Position numbers and translations under genes: made by a program
Shown: positions 31,894-45,161 of the stretch, piece by piece
How positions within the stretch are numbered: position 1 is the first letter of the stretch
Layout of the letters: each line of letters begins with the position of its first letter
Notes under the pieces: model-generated
Databases searched by the model: none
Told to the model about the DNA's origin: nothing
The model's input: the letters and a program-made list of their open reading frames with translations, nothing else
Assembly: GCF_000190375.1 (NCBI RefSeq)
Contig: NZ_AEWG01000156.1
Location: 1-61,145, forward strand
Length of the DNA stretch: 61,145 nt
Reading direction: 5' to 3'
From: Rubrivivax benzoatilyticus JA2 = ATCC BAA-35
GTDB taxonomy: Bacteria > Pseudomonadota > Gammaproteobacteria > Burkholderiales > Burkholderiaceae_C

Positions 31894-34197
31894 ATGCTCC
31901 CAGTCATTCCGACCACTCCGCAGCGCGTGGCCTGCGCCCTGTTTGCCAGCGCGGCCGTGCTGGCCACGCCGGCCGCCCATGCCGTCACGCCCTTCGTCCT
32001 GCAGGACATCCGCATCGAGGGCCTGCAGCGCACCGACCCCGGCACCGTGTTCGGCGCGCTGCCGTTCCGCATCGGCGACACCTACAACGACGAGAAGGGT
32101 GCCGCCGCGCTGCGTGCGCTCTTCGGCACCGGCCTGTTCAACGACGTGCGCCTGGAGGTCGACGGCAAGGACCTGGTGGTCGTCGTCGACGAACGGGCCA
32201 TCGTCGCCTCGGTCAACTTCGTCGGCTTGAGGGAGTTCGACTCCGAGCCGCTGATCAAGTCGCTGCGCGATTCCGGCATCGGCGAAGGCCTGCCCTTCGA
32301 CAAGGCCCTGATCGACCGCGCCGAGCAGGAGATCAAGCGCCAGTACCTGACGCGCAGCCTGTACGGTGCCGAGGTCGTCACCACGGTGACGCCGCTGGAG
32401 CGCAACCGCGTCAACGTGACCTTCACGATGAACGAGGGCGATGCGGCCAAGATCACCGACATCCGCATCGTCGGTGCCCGGGCGTTCAAGGAGTCCACGC
32501 TGCTGGACCTGTTCGACCTGACCCCCGGCGGCTGGCTGACCTGGTACACGAAGAACGACCGTTATTCGCGCAGCAAGCTCAACGCCGACCTCGAGAAGCT
32601 GCGGGCCTGGTACGTCAACCGCGGCTACCTCGAGTTCAACGTCGACGCCACCCAGGTCACGATCTCGCCGGACAAGCAGTCGATCGCGATCACGATCTCG
32701 ATCCGCGAAGGCCAGCCCTACACCGTCACCGCGGTGCGGCTGGAGGGCGACTACCTCGGCAAGGACGACGAGTTCCGCGCCCTGGTCGGCATCCGGCCCG
32801 GCACGCCCTACAACGGCGACGCGGTGGCCGAGACCACGCGCCGCATCACCGAGCGTTTCGGCCTCTACGGCTACGCCTTCGCGCGCGTCGAGCCTCGGCC
32901 GGAGATCGACCGCGAGAAGGGCCAGGTCGTGCTGGTGCTCGGCGCCGAGCCGCAGCGCCGCGTCTACGTGCGCCGCGTCGACGTCGCCGGCAACGCGCGC
33001 ACCCGCGACGAGATCATCCGCCGCGAGTTCCGCCAGCTGGAGTCGTCGTGGTACGACGGCGACCGCATCAAGCTGTCGCGCGACCGTGTCGACCGTCTGG
33101 GCTACTTCAGCGACGTCGCCGTCGACACCACCGAGGTGCCCGGTGCGCCCGACCAGGTGGACCTGACGGTCAAGGTCGAGGAGAAGGCCACCGGCAACCT
33201 GATGCTGGGTGCCGGCTACTCCAACGCCGAGCGGCTGTCGCTGACGGCGTCGATCCAGCAGGACAACGTCTTCGGCTCGGGCAACTACCTCGGCTTCCAG
33301 ATCAACACCAGCAAGTCGCAGCGCACGCTGGTGCTGAGCACGACCGACCCGTACTTCACCCAGGACGGGATCTCGCGCGCGCTGGACATCTACTACCGCA
33401 CGACCCGCCCCTACAACAGCCTGGGCGACAGCTACGACCTGGCGACGCAGGGCGCCTCGGTGCGTTTCGGCGTGCCGTTCTCCGAGTACGACACGGTCTT
33501 CTTCGGCATCGGCGCGGAGACGACCAAGATCGGCACCTCGGCCGGCATTCCGCTGACCTACCTGAACTACCGCGTCGCCTATGGCGAGAGCAGCTATTCG
33601 GTGCCGCTGACGCTGGGCTGGCAGCGTGACCGCCGCGACAGCGCGCTGGTGCCCTCGCGCGGGCGCTACACGCGTGTCAACGCCGAGATGAGCCTGGTCG
33701 GCGACGTGCGCTACGTGCGCACCAACCTGCAGTACCAGGAGTTCTGGCCGATGCCCTGGCGTACGACGCTGGGCGCCAACGCCGAGCTCGGCTGGGGCGA
33801 GGGCATCGGCGGGCGTCCGTACCCGATCTTCAAGAACTTCTACGGCGGCGGCCTCGGCACGGTGCGCGGCTTCGAGCAGAACTCGCTGGGCGTCGTCGAC
33901 CCGACCGGCGCCTACATCGGCGGCTCCAAGCGCCTGAACCTCAACACCTCGCTGTACTTCCCGGTGCCGGGGACGGGCAACGACAAGACGCTGCGCATCT
34001 TCGCCTTCGGTGACGCGGGCAACGTCTGGCGCGATGGCGAGACCGTCGACCTCGGCACGCTGCGCGCGTCCGCGGGTCTGGGCCTGAGCTGGATCTCCCC
34101 GGTCGGCCCGCTGCAGTTGAGCTATGCGGTGCCGCTGCGTGTCGAGCGCACCGATAAAATCCAACGTTTCCAATTCCAGATCGGGACCTCGTTCTGA
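31894..34197 (+). CDS. bamA: Outer membrane protein assembly factor BamA
   Basis: BamA is the central beta-barrel of the BAM machine. The 767-aa product has an N-terminal signal peptide (cleavage near AAHA, about residue 29) and five POTRA domains (about 30-430). A C-terminal 16-stranded barrel follows, with the conserved loop-6 motif VRGFEQNSLG (VRGF/Y) and a terminal Phe (FQIGTSF), the signal BAM itself recognises. It follows rseP by 5 nt and its TGA overlaps the skp ATG by 1 nt. Confidence 0.97.
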   Translation: MLPVIPTTPQRVACALFASAAVLATPAAHAVTPFVLQDIRIEGLQRTDPGTVFGALPFRIGDTYNDEKGAAALRALFGTGLFNDVRLEVDGKDLVVVVDERAIVASVNFVGLREFDSEPLIKSLRDSGIGEGLPFDKALIDRAEQEIKRQYLTRSLYGAEVVTTVTPLERNRVNVTFTMNEGDAAKITDIRIVGARAFKESTLLDLFDLTPGGWLTWYTKNDRYSRSKLNADLEKLRAWYVNRGYLEFNVDATQVTISPDKQSIAITISIREGQPYTVTAVRLEGDYLGKDDEFRALVGIRPGTPYNGDAVAETTRRITERFGLYGYAFARVEPRPEIDREKGQVVLVLGAEPQRRVYVRRVDVAGNARTRDEIIRREFRQLESSWYDGDRIKLSRDRVDRLGYFSDVAVDTTEVPGAPDQVDLTVKVEEKATGNLMLGAGYSNAERLSLTASIQQDNVFGSGNYLGFQINTSKSQRTLVLSTTDPYFTQDGISRALDIYYRTTRPYNSLGDSYDLATQGASVRFGVPFSEYDTVFFGIGAETTKIGTSAGIPLTYLNYRVAYGESSYSVPLTLGWQRDRRDSALVPSRGRYTRVNAEMSLVGDVRYVRTNLQYQEFWPMPWRTTLGANAELGWGEGIGGRPYPIFKNFYGGGLGTVRGFEQNSLGVVDPTGAYIGGSKRLNLNTSLYFPVPGTGNDKTLRIFAFGDAGNVWRDGETVDLGTLRASAGLGLSWISPVGPLQLSYAVPLRVERTDKIQRFQFQIGTSF

Positions 34198-34718
34198 TGA
34201 AGGTGCAGCCCATGAAATCCCTCCTTGCTGCCGTCGCCCTCGTGGCGCTGGTGCCGCTGGCCGGCGCGCAGGAGCTGAAGATCGGCTACGTCAACAGCGA
34301 GCGTGTGCTGCGCGAGGCGGCGCCCGCCAAGGCGGCGCAGGCCAAGCTCGAGACCGAGTTCAGCAAGCGCGAGCGCGAGCTGTCCGACCAGGCCGCCCGG
34401 CTCAAGGCCGCGGCCGACAAGCTCGAGAAGGACGGCCCGACGCTCGGCGAGAGCGAGCGCAGCCGCCGCCAGCGCGAGCTCGTCGACCAGGACCGCGAGT
34501 TCCAGCGCAAGCGCCGCGAGTTCCAGGAAGACCTGAACCAGCGCCGCAACGAGGAACTGGCCAGCGTCGTCGAACGCGCCAACCGCGTCATCAAGCAGAT
34601 CTTCGACCAGGAGAAGTACGACCTGATCCTGCAGGAGGTCGTCTTCGCGGGTCCGCGCGTGGACATCACCGACAAGGTGCTGAAGGTCCTGAACGCGCCG
34701 GCCGGCGCGGGCAAGTGA
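34197..34718 (+). CDS. skp: Periplasmic chaperone Skp (OmpH family)
   Basis: Skp is a trimeric jellyfish-shaped chaperone that carries unfolded outer membrane proteins to BAM. The 173-aa product has a signal peptide ending AGA (about residue 24). The mature start is [17 protein letters not shown], followed by a long charged coiled-coil (residues about 50-130). ATG 34197 couples to bamA (TGATG); ATG 34212 ([10 protein letters not shown]) is an equally plausible start giving a shorter signal. lpxD follows after 16 nt. Confidence 0.93.
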   Translation: MKVQPMKSLLAAVALVALVPLAGAQELKIGYVNSERVLREAAPAKAAQAKLETEFSKRERELSDQAARLKAAADKLEKDGPTLGESERSRRQRELVDQDREFQRKRREFQEDLNQRRNEELASVVERANRVIKQIFDQEKYDLILQEVVFAGPRVDITDKVLKVLNAPAGAGK

Positions 34719-34734
34719 AGACGGTCTGCCGCTC

Positions 34735-35760
34735 GTGCAAGCGCGCATCGGCGACCTGGCCGCGCTGCTCGGCGGCGAACTGATCGGAGACCCGGAACAC
34801 ACGGTCGTCCGCCTCGGCACGCTCGAGCGTGCCGAGGCCGACACCGTCAGCTTCCTGTCCAACCCCCGCTACCAGGCCCAGCTGGCGACGACACGTGCCG
34901 GCTGCGTGATCGTGTCGGCGGCGATGCGCGAGGCGGCTGCCGCGCGCGTCGCCGCGATCGTCGTCGCCGACCCCTACCTGGCCTACGCGCGCCTGTCCCA
35001 GTGGTGGGCCGCCCGGCTGCGCGAGCGGCCGGCCGCCGGCATCCACCCGAGCGCCGTCGTCGAGGAGGGCGCGATCGTCGCGCCAGGTGCCTCGATCGGG
35101 GCGCTGGCCTTCGTCGGTGCCGGCGCGGTCGTCGAGGCCGGCGCCATCGTCTCGGCCCAGGCCCACGTCGGCGAGGGCGCCTTCGTCGGCGAGGGCACGG
35201 TGCTCAAGCCGCGGGCGATGCTCGCCTTCGGCTGCCGCATCGGCGCCCGCGGCATCGTGCACGGCGGCGCGGTGATCGGCGCCGACGGCTTCGGCTTCGC
35301 GCCGGAGGCCGGGCGCTGGACCAAGATCGAGCAGCTCGGCGCGGTGCGCCTGGGTGACGACGTGGAGATCGGCGCCAACACCTGCATCGACCGCGGCGCG
35401 CTCGACGACACCGTCGTCGATGACGGCGTGAAGATCGACAACCTGGTGCAGATCGCGCACAACGTGCGCATCGGCGCCCACACCGCGTTCGCGGGCTGCT
35501 CGGCCGTGGCGGGCAGCACGCGCATCGGCCGCCACTGCACGATCGGCGGCGCGGCCAACATCGTCGGCCACCTGGAGATCTGCGACGGCGTGCACATCAG
35601 CGCGGCGACGCTGGTCACGGCCTCGATCCGCAAGCCCGGCCACTACACCGGCGTCTTCCCCTGCGACGACCACGCGTCCTGGGAGAAGAACGCCGCGACC
35701 CTGAAGAACCTGCATTCCCTGCGTGAGCGCCTGCGGGCGCTGGAGAAGAAGACATCATGA
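34735..35760 (+). CDS. lpxD: UDP-3-O-(3-hydroxyacyl)glucosamine N-acyltransferase LpxD
   Basis: LpxD adds the second (N-linked) hydroxyacyl chain in lipid A synthesis. The 341-aa product has an N-terminal uridine-binding domain, then a left-handed beta-helix of hexapeptide repeats (about residues 100-300). The catalytic-His region sits near [14 protein letters not shown]. It begins at GTG 34735. Its stop overlaps fabZ ATG by 4 nt (ATGA), so lpxD-fabZ-lpxA-lpxB form a coupled set. Confidence 0.96.
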   Translation: MQARIGDLAALLGGELIGDPEHTVVRLGTLERAEADTVSFLSNPRYQAQLATTRAGCVIVSAAMREAAAARVAAIVVADPYLAYARLSQWWAARLRERPAAGIHPSAVVEEGAIVAPGASIGALAFVGAGAVVEAGAIVSAQAHVGEGAFVGEGTVLKPRAMLAFGCRIGARGIVHGGAVIGADGFGFAPEAGRWTKIEQLGAVRLGDDVEIGANTCIDRGALDDTVVDDGVKIDNLVQIAHNVRIGAHTAFAGCSAVAGSTRIGRHCTIGGAANIVGHLEICDGVHISAATLVTASIRKPGHYTGVFPCDDHASWEKNAATLKNLHSLRERLRALEKKTS

Positions 35761-36209
35761 GCGAGCCGGTGCTGGACATCCACAAGATCCTGAAGAAGCT
35801 GCCGCACCGTTATCCGATCCTGCTCGTCGACCGCGTCGTCGAGTTCGAGAAGAACGTGCGCATCAAGGCCATCAAGAACGTCACGATCAACGAGCCGTTC
35901 TTCATGGGCCACTTCCCGGCGCGCCCGGTGATGCCCGGCGTGATGATGCTCGAGGCCCTGGCGCAGAGCGCCGCGCTGCTGTCCTTCGAGTCGATGGGCA
36001 CCGAGCCCGGCGACGACACCGTCGTCTACTTCGTCGGCATCGACGGCGCGCGTTTCAAGCGGGTCGTCGAGCCGGGCGACCAACTCGTGCTGGAGGCCTG
36101 GATCGACCGCGCCAAGGGCGGCATCTACAAGTACAAGACGCGCGCCAGCGTCGACGGCGAGACCGCCGTCGAGGCCGAGCTGATGTGCACGATGCGCAAA
36201 GTCGCCTGA
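35757..36209 (+). CDS. fabZ: 3-hydroxyacyl-[ACP] dehydratase FabZ
   Basis: FabZ dehydrates 3-hydroxyacyl-ACP in fatty acid elongation and competes with LpxA/LpxD for the same substrate. Their shared operon therefore balances phospholipid and lipid A. The 150-aa product has [13 protein letters not shown] (catalytic His) and [20 protein letters not shown] (catalytic Glu). Length and hot-dog fold motifs are standard. Confidence 0.97.
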   Translation: MSEPVLDIHKILKKLPHRYPILLVDRVVEFEKNVRIKAIKNVTINEPFFMGHFPARPVMPGVMMLEALAQSAALLSFESMGTEPGDDTVVYFVGIDGARFKRVVEPGDQLVLEAWIDRAKGGIYKYKTRASVDGETAVEAELMCTMRKVA

Positions 36210-36216
36210 GGCCGAG

Positions 36217-37005
36217 ATGACCCGGATCCACCCGACGGCCATCGTCGACCCGAAGGCCGAGCTCGACGCGTCGGTCAGCGTCGGCCCGTACACGATCATC
36301 GGCGCCGGCGTGCGCATCGCCGCCGGCAGCTCGATCGGCCCGCACTGCATCGTCGAGGGCCCGACGACGATCGGCCGCGACAACACGATCTACGGCCATG
36401 CCGCGATCGGCACCGCGCCGCAGGACATGAAGTACCGCGGCGAGCCGACCGAACTCGTCATCGGCGACCGCAACACGATCCGCGAGTTCTGCCACTTCAA
36501 CCGCGGCACGACCCAGGACGGCGGCGTCACGCGCATCGGCGACGACAACTGGATCATGGCCTACGTGCACATCGCGCACGACGTGCAACTGGGCAGCCGC
36601 TGCATCCTGGCCAACAACGCCACGCTGGCCGGCCACGTGCACGTCGGCGACTGGGTCATCGTCGGCGGCCTGACCGGCATCCACCAGTTCTGCCACGTCG
36701 GCTCGCACGCGATGACCGGCTTCCAGAGCCACGTCTCGCAGGACGTGCCGCCGTTCATGATGGTCAGCGGCAACCCGCTGGGCGTGCACGGCTTCAACGT
36801 CGAGGGCCTGCGCCGGCGCGGCTTCTCGCGCGAGCGCATCGGCCAGGTCAAGCAGATCCACCGTCTGCTCTACCGCGACGGGCTGACGCTGGAGAAGGCG
36901 CGCGAGGCGATCGCCGCGCTCGCCGGCCAGGTCGACGGCGGCGATGCCGACGTCGCGCTGGTGCTGGACTTCCTCGCCGCGTCGACGCGGGGCATCGCGC
37001 GCTGA
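36217..37005 (+). CDS. lpxA: UDP-N-acetylglucosamine acyltransferase LpxA
   Basis: LpxA performs the first step of lipid A synthesis. The 262-aa product starts [20 protein letters not shown] and is built of hexapeptide repeats to about residue 190 with the catalytic His region [16 protein letters not shown]-terminal helical domain follows ([20 protein letters not shown]). It lies 7 nt after fabZ and 5 nt before lpxB. Confidence 0.97.
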   Translation: MTRIHPTAIVDPKAELDASVSVGPYTIIGAGVRIAAGSSIGPHCIVEGPTTIGRDNTIYGHAAIGTAPQDMKYRGEPTELVIGDRNTIREFCHFNRGTTQDGGVTRIGDDNWIMAYVHIAHDVQLGSRCILANNATLAGHVHVGDWVIVGGLTGIHQFCHVGSHAMTGFQSHVSQDVPPFMMVSGNPLGVHGFNVEGLRRRGFSRERIGQVKQIHRLLYRDGLTLEKAREAIAALAGQVDGGDADVALVLDFLAASTRGIAR

Positions 37006-37010
37006 ATCCC

Positions 37011-38147
37011 ATGCGACTGGCGATGGTCGCGGGCGAAGCCTCCGGCGACCTGCTCGCCGGACTGCTGCTGGGCGGACTGCGCGAGCGCTGGCCGGCGCTG
37101 GCTGCCGCCGGCATCGGCGGCCCGAAGATGGCGGCGCAGGGCTTCGAGGCCTGGTGGCCCAGCGACAAGCTGGCCGTGCACGGCTACGCCGACGCGCTGC
37201 GCCACTACCGCGAGATCAAGGGCATCCGCGACCGCCTCGGCGACCGCCTGCTGGCCGAGCCGCCGGCGGTTTTCGTCGGCGTCGACGCGCCCGACTTCAA
37301 CCTCGGGCTGGAAAAGCGGCTGAAGGCCGCCGGCATCCCGTCGGTGCACTTCGTCTGCCCGTCGATCTGGGCCTGGCGCGGCGGCCGCGCGAAGAAGATG
37401 GCCGCCAGCTGCGACCACGTGCTGTGCCTGTTCCCGTTCGAGCCCGAGCTGCTGCAGCGCCACGGCGTCGCCGCGACCTACGTCGGCCACCCGCTGGCCG
37501 ACGCGATCCCGGTCGAGCCGCCGCGCGCCGCCGCGCGTGCGGCGCTGGGGCTGGGCGAGGCCGAGCCGGTGGTCGCGGTGCTGCCGGGCAGCCGGCGCGG
37601 CGAGATCGAGCACATCGCGCCGGCCTTTCTGCAGGCCGCCGCGCGGATGCACCGCCAGCGGCCGGAGCTGCGTTTCCTGCTGCCGCTCGCGCCGGGCCTG
37701 CGGGCGATGGTCGAGCCGCTGGTCGCGGCGCATGCCGGCGACGCGCCGATCCAGCTGCTCGACGGCCGCTCGCACGAGGTGCTGGCCGCCTGCGACGTGA
37801 CGCTGATCGCCAGCGGCACGGCGACGCTGGAGGCGGCGCTGTTCAAGCGCCCGATGGTCATCGGCTACCGCATGGCCTGGCTGTCGTGGCAGCTGATGCG
37901 CCGCATGGGTTATCTGCCCTGGGTCGGCCTGCCCAACATCCTGGCGCGCGATTTCGTCGTGCCCGAACTGCTGCAGGACCGCTGCGAGCCCGAGGCCCTG
38001 GCCCGCGAGACGCTGGCCTGGCTCGACGACGCGCCGCGTGCGCGCGACTTGCAGGCGCGTTTCGTCGAACTGCACCATCTGCTCAAGCGCGACACCGCGC
38101 GCCGTGCCACCGATGCCCTCGCGCAAGTTCTCGAAAGCCGCTCCTGA
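37011..38147 (+). CDS. lpxB: Lipid-A-disaccharide synthase LpxB
   Basis: LpxB joins UDP-diacylglucosamine and lipid X to form the disaccharide core of lipid A on the inner membrane. The 378-aa product begins [20 protein letters not shown], the family signature. It has [19 protein letters not shown], the [15 protein letters not shown] nucleotide-binding motif and [19 protein letters not shown]. Its last 35 nt overlap rnhB in another frame, an arrangement often seen for lpxB-rnhB. Confidence 0.97.
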   Translation: MRLAMVAGEASGDLLAGLLLGGLRERWPALAAAGIGGPKMAAQGFEAWWPSDKLAVHGYADALRHYREIKGIRDRLGDRLLAEPPAVFVGVDAPDFNLGLEKRLKAAGIPSVHFVCPSIWAWRGGRAKKMAASCDHVLCLFPFEPELLQRHGVAATYVGHPLADAIPVEPPRAAARAALGLGEAEPVVAVLPGSRRGEIEHIAPAFLQAAARMHRQRPELRFLLPLAPGLRAMVEPLVAAHAGDAPIQLLDGRSHEVLAACDVTLIASGTATLEAALFKRPMVIGYRMAWLSWQLMRRMGYLPWVGLPNILARDFVVPELLQDRCEPEALARETLAWLDDAPRARDLQARFVELHHLLKRDTARRATDALAQVLESRS

Positions 38148-38757
38148 ACAGCTCGACCTGGGCTGGCATCCGCCCGGTCTGGTGGCCGGCGTGGACGAAG
38201 CCGGCTGCGGGCCGCTGGCCGGGCCGGTGGTCGCTGCCGCGGTGATCCTCGACGACCAGGCGCCGATCGCCGGCCTGGCCGACTCCAAGGCGCTGAGCGC
38301 ACGCCAGCGTGAACGCCTGTTCGACGAGATCCACGCGCGTGCGCTGTGCGTCTCGATCGCGCTGGCCAGCGTCGAGGAGATCGACACGCTGAACATCCTG
38401 CACGCCCGGCTGCTGGCGATGAAGCGTGCCGTCGAGACGCTGCGCCTGCTGCCCAAGCGTGTGATGGTCGACGGCAACCGGCTGCCGGTGCTGCGTTTCC
38501 CCGCCGAGGCCGTGGTCGGTGGCGACGCCAAGGTGCCGGCGATCTCGGCCGCGTCCATCGTCGCCAAGGTGCACCGCGACCGGCTCTGCGCCGAGCTGCA
38601 CGCGCGCTGGCCCGACTACGGCTTCGACGGCCACAAGGGCTATCCGACGCGGGTGCACCTGGACGCCCTGCGCCGCCTGGGCGCCTGCCCCGAGCACCGG
38701 CGCAGCTTCGCCCCGGTGCGTGCCGCGCTGGCGGCGGCCGAGAAGAGCACGGCATGA
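38113..38757 (+). CDS. rnhB: Ribonuclease HII
   Basis: RNase HII cuts RNA at RNA-DNA junctions and starts ribonucleotide excision repair. The 214-aa product starts [18 protein letters not shown] and has the catalytic motifs [17 protein letters not shown] (first DE pair) and [24 protein letters not shown] and the C-terminal [12 protein letters not shown] follow. ATG 38113 lies inside lpxB; later starts would remove family sequence. The stop overlaps the next gene by 4 nt (ATGA). Confidence 0.95.
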   Translation: MPSRKFSKAAPEQLDLGWHPPGLVAGVDEAGCGPLAGPVVAAAVILDDQAPIAGLADSKALSARQRERLFDEIHARALCVSIALASVEEIDTLNILHARLLAMKRAVETLRLLPKRVMVDGNRLPVLRFPAEAVVGGDAKVPAISAASIVAKVHRDRLCAELHARWPDYGFDGHKGYPTRVHLDALRRLGACPEHRRSFAPVRAALAAAEKSTA

Positions 38758-39534
38758 CGAGCGTGCGCAGCATCACCTCGCGCGACAACCCGCTGCTGGC
38801 CCGCGTGCGCCGGCTGGCGCAGGACGGCAACGCCTACCGCCGTGTCGGCCAGGTCTGGCTCGAAGGCGACCACCTCTGCGCCGCGCTGCGCGCGCGCGGG
38901 CGGCCGGCGGCGCAGGCGCTCGTCGCCGTCAGCGCCTGGGAGCAGGGTGGGGCGCTGCGCGATCTCGCCGGCTGGGCGCAGGCGGTGGCCGTCGTCGACG
39001 ACGCGCTGTTCGCCGCGGCCAGCGGCCTGGAGTCGCCGGCGAAGATCGGCTTCCTGATCGACGCGCCGGCCGGTGGCGCCGTGCTGCCCGACGCGCACGG
39101 CGTCGTGCTCGACCGCGTGCAGGACGCCGGCAACGTCGGCAGCATCCTGCGCAGCGCCGCGGCGCTGGGCGCCACGCAGGTGCTGGCGCTGAAGGGCACG
39201 GCCTCGCTGTGGTCGCCCAAGGTGCTGCGCGCCGGCATGGGCGCGCATTTCGCGCTGAACCTCGTCGAAGGGCTGGACGACGCGGCGCTCGATGCGCTGG
39301 CGGTGCCGCTGGTGGCGACGCTGCCGCACGCCGGCGCGACGCTGCGCGAGGCGGCGCTGCCGCCACGCTGCGCCTGGGTGCTGGGGGCACGAAGGGCAGG
39401 GCGTCTCGGCGGCGCTGCAGTCGCGCTGCACGCTGGCGGTGCGCATCCCGCAGCCGGGCGGCGAGGAGTCGCTGAACGTCGCCGCCGCGGCGGCGATCTG
39501 CCTGTACGAATCGGCGGCGCGCGGGCCTCGGTAG
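38754..39534 (+). pseudogene. TrmH/SpoU-family rRNA or tRNA 2'-O-methyltransferase, frameshifted
   Basis: The N-terminal 210 residues are a normal SpoU enzyme: a substrate-binding domain, then VVLDRVQDAGNVGSILRSAA (motif 1, NVGSILR) and SLWSPKVLRAGMGAHF. After CAWVLG the annotated frame turns into Arg/Gly-rich nonsense. The other frame reads GHEGQGVSAALQ... and VRIPQPGGEESLNVAAAAAI (motifs 2 and 3), ending at TAG 39534. Removing one G from the G5 run at 39383-39387 restores a 259-aa protein. This is either a sequencing indel or a true frameshift; I favour the former. The gene ends 1 nt from the convergent ppsR stop. Confidence 0.8.
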
Positions 39535-39535
39535 G

Positions 39536-40360
39536 TCAGTAGATCAGGCGGTCCGGGCGGATGTCGCGCAGGATCGTCGTCGCGATCTCCTCGATCGACT
39601 TGTGCGTCGACGACAGCCACTGGATGCCCTCGCGGCGCATCATCGTCTCGGCCTCGTTGACCTCGTAGCGGCAGTTCTCCAGCGCCGCGTAGCGGCTGCC
39701 CGGGCGTCGTTCGTTGCGGATCTGCGCCAGCCGCGTCGGGTCGATCGTCAGGCCGAAGCACTTCTTGCGGTGCGGCGCCAGCATCGACGGCAGCTTGCCG
39801 CGCTCGAAGTCTTCCGGGATCAGCGGGTAGTTGGCGGCCTTCACGCCGTGCTGCATCGCCAGGTACAGCGAGGTCGGCGTCTTGCCGCAGCGGCTGACGC
39901 CGACGAGGATCACGTCGGCCAGATCGAGGTTGCGCGAGCTCTGGCCGTCGTCGTGCGCGAGGCTGAAGTTGATCGCCTCGATGCGGTCGTTGTACTCCTG
40001 GCTCTGGCTGGCGTCGTTGAAGCGGCCGACGCGGTGGTTGGACTTGACGCCCAGCTCGTCCTCCAGCGGCTCGACGAAGGTGCGGAACATGTCCAGCACC
40101 ATCCCGTTGACGCCCGGGCCGGTGACACGCGCACGGATCTGCGGCTCCACCAGCGTGATGAACACGACCGGGCGGCGGCCTTCGCGCTCGGCGACCTCGT
40201 TGATCTCGGAGACGACGGCGTCGGCCTTCTCGAGCGAGTCGATGAAGGGCCGGCGCACGTGGCGCATCTTCACCGGGAACTGGTTGAGGATGGAGTTGCC
40301 GAAGGTCTCGGCGGTGATGCCGGTGCCGTCGGAGACGAAGAAGACGCTGCGTTCGGTCAT
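39536..40360 (-). CDS. ppsR: PEP synthase regulatory protein PpsR (bifunctional kinase/pyrophosphorylase, DUF299)
   Basis: PpsR inactivates PEP synthase by ADP-dependent phosphorylation and reactivates it by Pi-dependent dephosphorylation. The 274-aa product starts MTERSVFFVSDGTGITAETF and has the P-loop GVSRCGKTPTSLYLAM. ATG 40360 is chosen because the longer frame upstream is antisense to the ppsA promoter region. It is transcribed divergently from its target ppsA 196 nt away, the standard genomic pairing. Confidence 0.95.
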   Translation of the reverse strand: MTERSVFFVSDGTGITAETFGNSILNQFPVKMRHVRRPFIDSLEKADAVVSEINEVAEREGRRPVVFITLVEPQIRARVTGPGVNGMVLDMFRTFVEPLEDELGVKSNHRVGRFNDASQSQEYNDRIEAINFSLAHDDGQSSRNLDLADVILVGVSRCGKTPTSLYLAMQHGVKAANYPLIPEDFERGKLPSMLAPHRKKCFGLTIDPTRLAQIRNERRPGSRYAALENCRYEVNEAETMMRREGIQWLSSTHKSIEEIATTILRDIRPDRLIY

Positions 40361-40556
40361 GAGTTCACTTGGGGCGCCCGTGCCCCGTTTCTGGTCATCA
40401 TAGGGAAAGACTTCCGTAGAATGCCTGCGAAGCATCCTGCCTTCACCTCGACGTGACCACCCCCGGCCGACAAACAGAATCCACAAGCGCTGGAGCGAGG
40501 GGTCAGAGCGTGCCTGCGGCAGCACCGGTTTTCTCACATCACGGAGCTTTCCCACC

Positions 40557-42954
<2,398 letters not shown>

Positions 42955-42969
42955 CCCGCGCCGGGCCGC

Positions 42970-45084
42970 ATGTCCTCGGTCGGCAGCGGGGCGACGGCCA
43001 GCGGCGCGCGGGGTTTCCGCCGCCGCCTTCACGGCGCCTACCTGCTGTACACGCTGGCGCTGGCCGGCTTCATCGGGCTGATGGCGGCGGCCGAGCGCTT
43101 CGGGCTCGGCCGCAACCTCATCGGGCTGACGATGCTGCTGGGCACCGTCGTGCTCTACGCGGCCATCGGCCTGCGCTGCCGCACCTCGGACTCGGCCGAG
43201 TACTACGTCGCCGGCCGCCGCGTGCCGGCGTTCTACAACGGCATGGCCACCTCGGCCGACTGGATGAGCGCCGCCTCGTTCATCGGCCTGGCCGGCACGC
43301 TGTACCTGGGCGGCTACAACGGTCTGGCCTTCGTCATCGGCTGGACCGGCGGCTTCTGCCTCGTCGCGCTGCTGATCGCGCCGTACCTGCGCAAGTTCGC
43401 CGAGTACACGATCCCCGACTTCCTCGGTGCGCGCTACGGCGGCACGATGCCGCGGCTGGTGGGCATCGCCGCGGCGGTGGTCGTGTCCTTCGTCTACGTC
43501 GTCGCCCAGATCTACGGCGTCGGCCTGATCGTCGCGCGCTTCACCGGCTTCGGCTTCGAGATCGGCATCTTCGTCGGCCTCGGCGGCGTGCTCGTCTGCT
43601 CCTTCCTGGGCGGCATGCGGGCGGTGACCTGGACCCAGGTCGCGCAGTGCATCATCCTCGTCGTCGCCTACCTGGCCCCGGTGGCCTGGCTGTCGCTGAA
43701 GGTCACCGGCAACCCGGTGCCGCAGGTGGCGATGGGGCAGGTGCTGCAGTCGGTCACCGAGCGCGAGGCGCAGCTCGTCGCCGACATCGGCGAGCGCGAC
43801 GTCATGGCCGCCTACGCCCAGCGTGCGGCGGTCGCCGGTGCCAAGCTGCTGGACGTGCCGGCGGCGATGGCCGACGACCGCGCCGCGGCGCAGCGCCGCG
43901 TCGAGCAGCTGATGGAAGCGGCGGCGCCGCTGGCCGAGGTGCAGGCCGCCCGGCGTGAGCTCGCCGCACTGCCGCGCACCGAGGACGAGGCCCGCCGGCG
44001 CTACGCCGACGAGCTGGCCGCGGCCGAAGCCTGGTCGCAGCCGCTGGGCGGCATGCCGCCGCACGCCCAGGCCTTCGCGGCCAACCCGCGCGGCGACGAC
44101 CCGGCGGCGCGCATCAGCGACGAACACTCGCGGCGCAACTTCCTGGCGCTGGTCTTCTGCCTGATGCTGGGCACGGCCGGGCTGCCGCACATCCTGACGC
44201 GCTTCTACACGACGCCGTCGGTGCGCGAGTCGCGCCGGGCGGTCGGCTGGACGCTGCTGTTCATCTGCGCGCTCTACCTGACGGCACCGGCGCTGGCGCT
44301 GCTGGTCAAGCACGAGGTCTTCAACAGTCTGGTGGGTACGCCGTTCGACCGGCTGCCGGCATGGATCGCCAGCTGGGCCAAGGTCGATCCGTCGCTGGTG
44401 CAGGTCAGCGACGTCAACGGCGACGGCATCCTGCAGCTCGGCGAGCTGCACATCGGCGCCGACCTGGTGACGCTGGCCGCGCCCGAGATCGCCGGGCTGC
44501 CCTACGTGATCTCGGCGATGGTCGCCGTCGGCGGCCTGGCCGCGGCGCTGTCCACCGCCGACGGGCTGCTGCTGACGATCTCCAACGCGCTGTCGCACGA
44601 CCTGTACTACCGCGTCATCGACCCCAACCGGCCGAGCTCGCGCCGGGTCGCGGTGTCCAAGGTGCTGCTGCTGGTCGTCGCACTGGCCGCGGCCTACGTC
44701 GCGTCGATGCGTGTCGCCGACATCCTGTTCCTCGTCGCCGCGGCGTTCTCGCTGGCGGCCTCGTCGATCTTCCCGGCGCTGGTGCTGGGCGTCTTCTGGA
44801 AGCGCGCCAACCGCTGGGGCTGCGTCAGCGGCATGCTCGCGGGGCTGGCCGTCACCAGCTACTACATGGCGACGACGCAGCCCTGGCTGCGCGGGTTGTT
44901 CGGCGTCTGGCGGCCGGTCGAGGACTGCATGTGGTTCGGCATCGCGCCGATCGCCGCCGGCGTCTTCGGCGTGCCGGTGGCGCTGGCGGCGATGGTCGTC
45001 GTCAGCCTGCTGACGCCGCGGCCCGGCGCGGCCAGCGACGCGCTGGTCGACCGCATCCGCGACCCCCGCCCCGAGCGCGTGTGA
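42970..45084 (+). CDS. Sodium:solute symporter (SSS family, VC_2705-like) with internal EF-hand-like loop
   Basis: The 704-aa product is a multi-pass SSS transporter (about 13 helices). Early signature sequence includes [34 protein letters not shown] and [21 protein letters not shown] large hydrophilic insertion (about residues 255-385, Ala/Arg/Glu rich) separates the helices. A later inter-helix segment carries [12 protein letters not shown] (residues 481-492), matching an EF-hand calcium loop. [19 protein letters not shown] follows. It resembles acetate/propionate-type ActP relatives, but the substrate cannot be assigned. It lies 15 nt after the restored ppsA stop, which suggests a carbon-utilisation pair. 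No small DUF4212-type subunit gene precedes it. Confidence 0.88.
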   Translation: MSSVGSGATASGARGFRRRLHGAYLLYTLALAGFIGLMAAAERFGLGRNLIGLTMLLGTVVLYAAIGLRCRTSDSAEYYVAGRRVPAFYNGMATSADWMSAASFIGLAGTLYLGGYNGLAFVIGWTGGFCLVALLIAPYLRKFAEYTIPDFLGARYGGTMPRLVGIAAAVVVSFVYVVAQIYGVGLIVARFTGFGFEIGIFVGLGGVLVCSFLGGMRAVTWTQVAQCIILVVAYLAPVAWLSLKVTGNPVPQVAMGQVLQSVTEREAQLVADIGERDVMAAYAQRAAVAGAKLLDVPAAMADDRAAAQRRVEQLMEAAAPLAEVQAARRELAALPRTEDEARRRYADELAAAEAWSQPLGGMPPHAQAFAANPRGDDPAARISDEHSRRNFLALVFCLMLGTAGLPHILTRFYTTPSVRESRRAVGWTLLFICALYLTAPALALLVKHEVFNSLVGTPFDRLPAWIASWAKVDPSLVQVSDVNGDGILQLGELHIGADLVTLAAPEIAGLPYVISAMVAVGGLAAALSTADGLLLTISNALSHDLYYRVIDPNRPSSRRVAVSKVLLLVVALAAAYVASMRVADILFLVAAAFSLAASSIFPALVLGVFWKRANRWGCVSGMLAGLAVTSYYMATTQPWLRGLFGVWRPVEDCMWFGIAPIAAGVFGVPVALAAMVVVSLLTPRPGAASDALVDRIRDPRPERV

Positions 45085-45114
45085 GGCGGCCTCGGCGGGG
45101 CGCCGTTTCCGGGC

Positions 45115-45120
45115 TATAAT
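45115..45120 (+). promoter_or_regulatory. rpsF: Candidate -10 element of rpsF operon
   Basis: A perfect TATAAT lies 82 nt before the rpsF ATG. No good -35 is visible 16-18 nt upstream (the region is GC-rich). It is the best promoter candidate for the rpsF-priB-rpsR-rplI operon. Confidence 0.5.
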
Positions 45121-45161
45121 CATCGGCTTTTCGCCTTGCCGCACCCGGGAATAGACGCTAC

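Noticed and set aside
42955..43958. 334-residue C-terminal extension on ppsA, an apparent 1133-aa fusion
   Set aside because: Composition is Arg/Pro/Gly-rich shadow sequence antiphase to the symporter gene. It disappears if one T is removed at 42951-42952.
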